Positions 1 to 5,348 of a stretch of 15,057 nt of DNA are shown here, one piece after another (the stretch's first letter is position 1; the number at the start of each line of letters is the position of its first letter). Source of the DNA: SAR202 cluster bacterium Io17-Chloro-G7 (GTDB lineage Bacteria > Chloroflexota > Dehalococcoidia > UBA3495); contig MUCU01000035.1 in NCBI GenBank assembly GCA_002817055.1, positions 1-15,057 of the forward strand, written 5' to 3'. A model generated the notes under the pieces. That model did no database searches. It was not told the origin of the DNA and was given only the letters and a program-made list of their open reading frames with translations. A program made the position numbers and the translations under genes.

Positions 1-49
1 CGATCTTTCTTTGCATACTGCTACTTTAACCAGTTGACTTTTAATACGG

Positions 50-112
50 CATCTGAGAGAAGCGAAGAATCTTTACGCTCGAGGCAAAAGATTCTTCGCT
101 GCGCTCAGAATG
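50..112. repeat. Intergenic palindromic repeat (long hairpin)
   Basis: A long inverted repeat. The 14-base arms at 61-74 (agcgaagaatcttt) and 87-100 (aaagattcttcgct) are perfectly complementary around a 12-base loop. The flanks continue imperfectly as catctgag at the left and ctcagaatg at the right. Its translation contains a HSERSEES-like peptide, a familiar sign of an abundant intergenic palindromic repeat that gets translated by mistake in many environmental bacteria. It lies downstream of the HAD gene stop at 204. It has no terminal T tract outside the stem, so I do not call it a terminator, though a structural 3'-end role is possible. Confidence 0.75.
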
Positions 113-203
113 CCAGACTGCGAGTGACTTTTGGTGCAAAGCCAACACGACGGGGACGGGATGGGGCAGGCCATCGTACGATTCGAGTTGGAAAAGAAAG
201 GTA

Positions 204-641
204 CTAGAACAAAGGAACGATTGAGCCTTTTGCCCGGTACTGACGGTCTTCCGAGGTTCCAGTATGCACAAAGTCGTTTACAATCCGGTAAATCCGGTCC
301 ATCTCTGCGTCGAAGCTGCGCTTGAAGAAGTAAGGAGGTACCCAAACGCCGCCAAACGCAGACACCACTTCCGGGTAATCGTCGATCACGAAGTCGGGTT
401 GGAACGGCACTCCCAACTCTTCCAACCTCTCGTGGAAGTGATGAGTGGGCTTCTCGTATACTCCGCTGACCAATGGGGTCAATTCGTGCTTTTCGACCAC
501 TTCCCATCGCTCCCCCATCCCGGACCAAATATAGAGATCGTGGTTGTCTTTCTTCAGTTGTTCCAGGGTTTCTTTCGTGCGAGGGCGCAAACTGTCGTCA
601 AGGCCAAGAATCGTATAGTCGACGTCGAAAAAGATTTTCAT
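204..641 (-). CDS. Small HAD-superfamily hydrolase (phosphatase-like)
   Basis: A 145-residue protein with the haloacid-dehalogenase motifs in order: motif I D-V-D-Y-T at residues 6-10 (nucleophile Asp6, acid/base Asp8), a motif II Ser at about residue 40 (W-S-G-M-G), a motif III Lys candidate at about residue 64 (Y-E-K-P) and the motif IV acidic pair Asp87-Asp88 (F-V-I-D-D-Y). The short spacing between motifs I and IV indicates a minimal core with no large cap domain. It is likely a cytosolic Mg-dependent phosphatase acting on a small molecule or nucleotide; the substrate cannot be inferred. The ATG at 641 is chosen because motif I follows at once. The Shine-Dalgarno is poor: GGGA sits directly against the ATG. 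A five-codon ORF, ATG AAG ACC TGG GAA TGA, overlaps this start. The gene follows the ArsC-like selenoprotein gene by about 280 bases and is probably transcribed separately. Confidence 0.72.
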   Translation of the reverse strand: MKIFFDVDYTILGLDDSLRPRTKETLEQLKKDNHDLYIWSGMGERWEVVEKHELTPLVSGVYEKPTHHFHERLEELGVPFQPDFVIDDYPEVVSAFGGVWVPPYFFKRSFDAEMDRIYRIVNDFVHTGTSEDRQYRAKGSIVPLF

Positions 642-920
642 TCCCAGGTCTTCATTCCTTCGACAAATTATTTTATATTATGAAATCCAATGGAGTGGCG
701 ACAATTATATCCCAACTACGCCTTCAGTAACAGCGTCAACGCTTAATCGGGACTACTTTTAAAGTTGTTCTAGCTAAACCGGCAGGCAGGTGACGATATT
801 GGCGGTGGAAACGATGCCAATCCGGTCTACACTCCGGAGATAAACTCCGTTGGCGAGGCAGTATAACGGGTTTAGGCGCCAAAGGAGGCGTTCTGGGGAT
901 GACCCAAGGCTGCGCATCAG
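642..920. other. Intergenic region, no gene seen
   Basis: This 279-base gap separates the ArsC-like gene from the HAD gene. It holds a small hairpin (cggag 835-839 with ctccg 845-849) and an AT-rich stretch at about 665-685 just upstream of the HAD gene that could carry a promoter. I see no convincing coding sequence, RNA gene or intrinsic terminator. Confidence 0.4.
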
Positions 921-1280
921 TTATCCAGACTCGACCAACGCAACTTCGACGGCCTTCAAATTCGCTCCCACGAGCAACTTTCCTCCCAAGTTCACCAGGG
1001 GGCGGCGGACAAGACGAGGCTCTTGGAGCATCAACTCCAGCATTTTCTCCTCGGACAACTCTTGGTCGGTCAAGCCCATATTCTTCAAGCTGGGGCTGCG
1101 CCGGGCAAACATTTGGGAGACGCCCACCTCTTGGGCCAAGTCCCTGATTTCCTGCTCGTTAAAGGGCACTTTGAAAAAGTCCCGCTCCTCTAATGTGACG
1201 CCATTCTGTAAGAGCAACTCCCTTACCTTGCGGCATGAAGATCAACGGGACCACCAGTAAAACGCTGCATTTTGGGCCAT
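921..1280 (-). CDS. ArsC/Spx-family selenoprotein with UxxC active site
   Basis: A 119-residue protein of the arsenate reductase/Spx/MgsR thioredoxin-fold family, read through an in-frame TGA at 1242-1244 as selenocysteine 13. Seen in the sequence: ATG at 1278-1280, 12 sense codons ending W-W-S-R, then TGA, then S-S-C-R-K-V-R-E-L-L. The family normally has C-x-x-C-R-K here, so the TGA sits on the redox-active residue as U13-S-S-C16. The rest is typical: a helix after the motif, R-D-F-F-K-x-P-F, a T/S-R-like segment near Arg60, and L-V-R-R-P-L-V-N-L-G-G-K-L-L-V-G near the C terminus. Length matches the family (about 115-120). The start is fixed by an ideal AGGAGG (1286-1291) five bases before the ATG. 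Starting at the internal TTG (1217) would delete the active site. A hairpin at 1208-1226 is a candidate SECIS. The function is probably a glutaredoxin- or thioredoxin-linked thiol/selenol reductase; arsenate as substrate is not shown. Alternative: a nonsense-mutated pseudogene, which I consider unlikely. Confidence 0.87.
1208..1226 (-). promoter_or_regulatory. Candidate bacterial SECIS hairpin of the ArsC-like gene
   Basis: On the minus strand the arms GTAAG and CTTAC (1222-1226 and 1208-1212) close a 9-base loop beginning GG. The loop starts 21 bases after the TGA at 1242-1244. An outer GCC/GGC pair could extend the structure. Distance, short stem and G at the start of the apical loop fit the loose bacterial SECIS rules used by SelB. 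The stem is short and was read by eye, so this is a candidate only. Confidence 0.5.
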
Positions 1281-1285
1281 ACGGG

Positions 1286-1291
1286 CCTCCT
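1286..1291 (-). promoter_or_regulatory. Ribosome binding site that fixes the ArsC-like start
   Basis: A perfect AGGAGG lies five bases upstream of the ATG at 1278-1280. It shows that translation starts upstream of the in-frame TGA rather than at the internal TTG at 1217, so the TGA must be decoded if the gene is functional. Confidence 0.8.
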
Positions 1292-1382
1292 AAAGTTTTC
1301 GACTTGGTTTACGCGAATGTTCGGTACACCGATCTGTGAACAAGTTATTCAAATTAGGGCCTAGCTTGCCAGCCCAACTCCC

Positions 1383-1404
1383 GGTGAAATACAGGTGAAA
1401 TACA
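1383..1404. repeat. 11-bp tandem duplication
   Basis: Two exact head-to-tail copies of ggtgaaataca lie between the mutS stop and the ArsC-like gene. No function is evident. It is one of several short tandem duplications in the intergenic regions of this window. Confidence 0.6.
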
Positions 1405-1423
1405 GCGGAATTTGCCGGCAGTT

Positions 1424-4126
1424 CTAGTGTTGGTTCTTGGCTTTCTCCTGAAGATTGTACAGTACATTGATCGCTTCCAGAGGGGTCAGGTTCGGCACGT
1501 CCAACGCCCGAATCTCGTCCATTAGTGGCTGGGAAACATCGAACAAAGGCATCTGCTGGGAAGGTTTTTTGCGGGAGCGCCGCAGCCCGCCGGTACTGCC
1601 AGGGGTCACGGTCTGTTCTAGGTCGGCCAAAATCTCCCAGGCCCGGTTGACCACGCCCCGGGGCAGCCCAGCCAGCCGGGCCACATATACACCGTAGCTC
1701 TTATCGGCGCCGCCGGGGACAATGCGGTGCAAGAAAACCACGTCGCTGTCCTCTTCGGTAACGGCCACGCAAAAATTGCGCACGCCAGGAAACGTGCCTG
1801 CCAGTTGGGTCAACTCGTGGTAGTGGGTTGCAAACAGCGTCTTACATCCCAACCGGCTGTCATTGTGAATGTGCTCAATGACAGCGCGAGCAATGGACAA
1901 GCCGTCATAAGTGCTGGTGCCTCGGCCTATTTCGTCCAATATTACAAGTGACTTGGAAGTAGCTTGGTTCAAAATGGCGGCCGTTTCCACCATCTCGACC
2001 ATGAAAGTAGACTGGCCGGTAACCAGGTCGTCCTGTAGGCCCACCCTGGTGAAAATCCGGTCGACCAAGCCGATGGTCGCATTGGAGGCCGGGACGAAGC
2101 TGCCGATCTGGGCCATCAGGGTGATGATTGCCACTTGCCGGATGTAGGTGGACTTGCCCGCCATATTGGGGCCGGTCAGCACCACAACCCGAGCGTCGTC
2201 ATTGGACAAATGCACATCGTTGGCCACGTAGTCGCCGGAATCCAAGACCCGTTCCACCACCGGATGCCGGCCCGATGTAATATAAATGGTATCGCCAGCA
2301 TTCAATTGAGGCCGAACGTAGCCGTTTCGTACCGCCACCTCGGCTAAGCCAGCGAACACATCCACCCTGGCTACAGCGGCGGCTCTCTTGCTTACGGCTT
2401 CCGACGCAGAGCCAATCTGAGCGCACACTCGACGGAATATTTCTCGTTCCAGTTCCTCCAACCGTTCTCTGGCATTTAAAACCAGTGACTCGTACTCCTT
2501 GAGTTGGGGCACAATGTAGCGTTCGGCATTGACCAGCGTTTGGCGGCGAATATAGTCTTCGGGCACTTGGGGTATGTTGGACTTGCTTATCTCGATGTAA
2601 TAGCCGAATACCTGGTTGTAGCCAACGCGAAGGTTCTTGATGCCGGTGCGTTCCCGTTCCTTTTGTTCCAAGCCAGCAATGAAACTGCGGGCGTCTCTGG
2701 ATGCTCGTTTTAGCTCATCCAATTCATCGGAAAAACCGTCCCTTATCACGTTGCCGTCGCCCACATTGGCAGAAGGCTCAGGCGCAATTGCCCGCTCAAG
2801 CAAGTCCACTACGTCGGGTAAATGAGATAACTCCCGGGCCAGCCAGGCTAACGGGCCCAACATTTGGTTGGCGCTGGCTTCTTTCGGGTTCAAACTTTCG
2901 TTGGCGCTGTCGTCGTCCGCGCTGGGATCATTGGCATCATTGGCACCACGGGGAATTCCTTCGCCGGAGGTCAACACTTGGGCTAGAAAGGGCAACGCTG
3001 TCAGGCCTTCTTGCAGGGACTTTAGCTCTCGGGGCAACACGGCCCCTGCGTTAACCCGGCTTAAAATCCGCTCCAAGTCTGGAATACGGGCCAAGGTAGA
3101 GGCTGCGTTGGCCCGGCAGAAACCGTCGTCGAAAAAATGCCCCACGACATCGAGCCGTTGTTCCAATTCCGGCAAATTCAAGAGGGGTTGGCCCAGCCAC
3201 TGGCGCAGCAGGCGACCGCCCATAGGCGTCTTGGTGAGGTCCAAGGTGGCAAGCAAAGAGAAATTTCTACTTTCGGACCTACCTCCCTGAAATAATTCCA
3301 GGTTGCGCCTAGTCTGAGAATCCAAGGCCATGAATTTCTGGGTTGAATAGACCGCCAAATTAGCCAGTTGCTGTTGGCCCGTCTTTTGCGTGGCGGCCAG
3401 ATATTCTACGATTGCGCCAGCTGCTTGGACCGCGAGGGGCATGGACTCACACCCCAACGACTCCAGAGTCAGGAGGCCGTAATGATTCAGCAATGCCTGA
3501 CTGGCATCGTCAACCCGAAAGACATTTGGATCATAGGGTGTAATACGGCGGGTGAAGCCTTGGCCCCCGTTTTCAGTCCACGTTGGGGCATCCTCGGACT
3601 CAGGGACCAGGATTTCAGCGGCGGCTATCCGCTCCAGTTCCATAGGCAACTGGGAGAAGCTCAATTGGGTCGCGGAGAACTCTCCGGTGGATATGTCGAC
3701 GTAAGCCAGCCCCGCCTGCTTCCCTTCCTCCAGACCATCCTCTACCACCGCCGCCAGGTAGTTGTTCGTGGCTTGGTCCAGTAGGCCCGGCTCTAAAAGC
3801 GTACCGGGAGTAACCACCCGCACCACGTCCCTCTCCATCAAGCCCTTGGATGCTGTGGGCTCGGTTAATTGCTCGCAGATGGCCACCTTGTGGCCTTTCT
3901 TAACCAGCCGAGCCAGGTAAGTGTCCAAAGAATGGGCGGGTACCCCGGCCATGGGTATCCGCACGTCTTTGCCCATACTGCGGGACGTCAGGGTAATCTC
4001 TAACTCTCCGGCGGCCAACTTGGCGTCATCGTCGAAGGTCTCATAAAAATCTCCCATCCGGAAAAGAACGATAGCATCCGGGTAGGAACTTTTGATTTTC
4101 AGATATTGTCGGCGAATCGGTGTCAA
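1424..4126 (-). CDS. mutS: DNA mismatch repair protein MutS
   Basis: A 900-residue MutS, the ATPase that recognises mismatches and small loops and recruits MutL. The N-terminal mismatch-binding domain carries the F-x-E motif in G-D-F-Y-E-T-F (residues 25-31). The connector and lever domains follow. The ABC-type ATPase domain has Walker A G-P-N-M-A-G-K-S-T (652-660), Walker B L-V-I-L-D-E (727-732) followed by the G-R-G-T-S-T signature, and the F-A-T-H-Y-H-E-L segment (765-772). Near the C terminus Q-M-P-L-F (858-862) matches the beta-clamp binding consensus QxxLF. The chosen start is TTG at 4126, because M-T-P-I-R-R-Q-Y aligns with the usual MutS start and an in-frame TGA lies six codons upstream. 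The Shine-Dalgarno is weak. Residues about 390-460 form a low-complexity Asp/Asn/Ser/Ala-rich insertion. It is 245 bases from the FNR gene, with a terminator between, so it is its own transcription unit. Confidence 0.97.
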   Translation of the reverse strand: MTPIRRQYLKIKSSYPDAIVLFRMGDFYETFDDDAKLAAGELEITLTSRSMGKDVRIPMAGVPAHSLDTYLARLVKKGHKVAICEQLTEPTASKGLMERDVVRVVTPGTLLEPGLLDQATNNYLAAVVEDGLEEGKQAGLAYVDISTGEFSATQLSFSQLPMELERIAAAEILVPESEDAPTWTENGGQGFTRRITPYDPNVFRVDDASQALLNHYGLLTLESLGCESMPLAVQAAGAIVEYLAATQKTGQQQLANLAVYSTQKFMALDSQTRRNLELFQGGRSESRNFSLLATLDLTKTPMGGRLLRQWLGQPLLNLPELEQRLDVVGHFFDDGFCRANAASTLARIPDLERILSRVNAGAVLPRELKSLQEGLTALPFLAQVLTSGEGIPRGANDANDPSADDDSANESLNPKEASANQMLGPLAWLARELSHLPDVVDLLERAIAPEPSANVGDGNVIRDGFSDELDELKRASRDARSFIAGLEQKERERTGIKNLRVGYNQVFGYYIEISKSNIPQVPEDYIRRQTLVNAERYIVPQLKEYESLVLNARERLEELEREIFRRVCAQIGSASEAVSKRAAAVARVDVFAGLAEVAVRNGYVRPQLNAGDTIYITSGRHPVVERVLDSGDYVANDVHLSNDDARVVVLTGPNMAGKSTYIRQVAIITLMAQIGSFVPASNATIGLVDRIFTRVGLQDDLVTGQSTFMVEMVETAAILNQATSKSLVILDEIGRGTSTYDGLSIARAVIEHIHNDSRLGCKTLFATHYHELTQLAGTFPGVRNFCVAVTEEDSDVVFLHRIVPGGADKSYGVYVARLAGLPRGVVNRAWEILADLEQTVTPGSTGGLRRSRKKPSQQMPLFDVSQPLMDEIRALDVPNLTPLEAINVLYNLQEKAKNQH

Positions 4127-4150
4127 AGCTTGTTCATCTCGTCAGTACAT

Positions 4151-4184
4151 GTCGTTCCAGTCACTCAGTCGTTCCAGTCACTTA
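4151..4184. repeat. 17-bp tandem duplication upstream of mutS
   Basis: Two adjacent 17-base units, gtcgttccagtcactca and gtcgttccagtcactta, differ at one position. They lie 25-58 bases upstream of the mutS TTG start, within its likely leader. They could be a replication-slippage product or could bear on mutS expression; nothing more can be said from the sequence. Confidence 0.7.
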
Positions 4185-4243
4185 GTAGAAGGTTCCGCTT
4201 AAGAGTTCACGAAGAATCCACCCGCAATTCTAACTCAACGGTC

Positions 4244-4287
4244 AAACAAAAACGCAGCCACCGGAGGTCATTAAGCCGATGGCTGCG
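4244..4287 (-). terminator. Rho-independent terminator of the redox operon
   Basis: On the minus strand an 8-bp perfect stem (CGCAGCCA at 4280-4287 pairing with TGGCTGCG at 4253-4260), with three further possible G-C pairs inside, is followed directly by TTTTTGTTT (4252-4244). It lies about 85 bases beyond the FNR stop codon at 4372 and before mutS. It therefore ends the redox operon and separates it from mutS. Confidence 0.88.
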
Positions 4288-4371
4288 AATTACTTTTGCT
4301 TGGTAATACCAGGAGGAACCCGCACGCTGATCTGAATCATCTCTGTGAGTTTCATTCGTGGTATAGAGGGG

Positions 4372-5139
4372 TTACTCTTTCCAGAACCTTTCCTCCTTGA
4401 ACATCCAACCTTGAGGCACTACGATTTCCCTGACTCCTTCGATCATGCCAGGATGCCCGCAAGCGTAGATCAGCGTGTCATCCTGAGGCAGTTCGAACCG
4501 GTTCAGATATTCTTCTGTGATGGCGTTGACCCGGCCCTTGGCCCCTTTCCAATCAGCGTTTCGCTCCTCGTTGGGTCTACTGACGGTTGGCACGAACTCC
4601 AGCAAATGGGGGTGGGTGGCCGCCAAGGCCGCCAATTCCACATCGTAAGTTAGCTCATCTTGATAGCTGGCGCCCAACAAGACGTAGAATTTGTGGTCTT
4701 GAGTCCCCTCAAGGTAGCAATTTCGCAGCATGCTAATTGAAGGGGCCACACCGGTCACAGTGGACACCATAAAGTGGTGGTGAACTCGCTGGTCTAACGT
4801 GAACAATCCTTTGGCTCGAGGTCTGATTGATATGCGGTCCCCGATTTCCATTTTGAACAACCTGGGGGTCAATTCCCCCTCGGGAACCAGTTCCACGAAG
4901 ATTTCCAGCCACGGCTCGTGGGGCGCGGACGCGATGGAATACGCACGATCTATTCCATCCAACCCCAATGTGCAATATTGGCCCGGCTTGAATTTGAATG
5001 GGCCTTGCTCTGGCTGCAGCTTGATAACTATCAGGTCTTCGCTCACGTCCCTACGGTCCACCAGCGTGGCGGTAGGAAAACCTGGATTCGGCTGCGGCCT
5101 AGAACCGTCTACGTTTATCAGGGTCGCATCTTCATCCAT
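4372..5139 (-). CDS. Ferredoxin-NADP+ reductase-like FAD oxidoreductase
   Basis: A 255-residue flavoprotein of the FNR/FPR superfamily. The FAD-binding beta-barrel spans about residues 20-115, with the flavin-binding R-A-Y-S motif at 65-68 and K-P-G-Q-Y upstream (51-55). The NAD(P)-binding half begins with T-G-V-A-P-S at 119-124 and includes Y-A-C-G-H-P-G-M at 215-222. The C terminus E-R-F-W-K-E resembles the aromatic tail of bacterial FPR-type enzymes, which stacks on the flavin. No iron-sulfur motif is present. Ferredoxin or flavodoxin is the family's usual partner. Here the gene is the last of a cluster with NuoE-, NuoF- and FdhA-like subunits, so it may pass electrons between that complex and NADP(H) or a small Fe-S carrier. 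The start is supported by AAGGAG six bases before the ATG. A strong terminator follows. An NADH-specific or quinone-linked role is possible. Confidence 0.87.
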   Translation of the reverse strand: MDEDATLINVDGSRPQPNPGFPTATLVDRRDVSEDLIVIKLQPEQGPFKFKPGQYCTLGLDGIDRAYSIASAPHEPWLEIFVELVPEGELTPRLFKMEIGDRISIRPRAKGLFTLDQRVHHHFMVSTVTGVAPSISMLRNCYLEGTQDHKFYVLLGASYQDELTYDVELAALAATHPHLLEFVPTVSRPNEERNADWKGAKGRVNAITEEYLNRFELPQDDTLIYACGHPGMIEGVREIVVPQGWMFKEERFWKE

Positions 5140-5276
5140 TTATCGCTCCTTCGGTGGGATTGAGGTATGGGATGAGGCCGGTGGGCCCAGGTAACTTCGC
5201 TATGGCCACAACCGGTTCCCAGTTTGACGTTATGTTACACAAGCTCTGTTTATTAGTTCCGCACAAGGAGCCTGTC

Positions 5277-5348
5277 TACATCGGTTGAATTAGTTTTCGG
5301 TTGAATAGGTTTCCGTTTGGATCAGTTTCCGTTTGGATCAGTTTCCGG
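5277..5348. repeat. 16-bp tandem repeat array overlapping the FdhA-like 3' end
   Basis: About four and a half units with a 16-base period. Two exact copies of gtttccgtttggatca (5309-5324 and 5325-5340) are followed by a partial copy (5341-5348) and preceded by diverged copies at 5293-5308 (gttttcggttgaatag) and about 5277-5292. The array covers the stop codon of the large subunit gene (5338-5340) and the gap to the FNR gene. It looks like slippage-driven expansion; an effect on operon mRNA is speculative. Confidence 0.75.

Noticed and set aside
264..683. Plus-strand ORF over the HAD gene
   Set aside because: It is a shadow frame of the minus-strand HAD gene, whose motifs are convincing.
921..1217. 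A separate 98-residue gene starting at TTG 1217
   Set aside because: It has no ribosome binding site of its own and lacks the family active site. The longer frame through the TGA has AGGAGG plus ATG and restores the UxxC motif.
850..1260. Plus-strand ORF over the ArsC-like gene
   Set aside because: Arg/Ser-rich composition and no recognisable domain; it is the antisense of the ArsC-like gene.
5290..5340. Read-through of the TGA stop of the FdhA-like gene as another selenocysteine
   Set aside because: The codons beyond it lie in a tandem repeat and resemble no protein family. The TGA is at the natural C-terminal end and no redox motif surrounds it.
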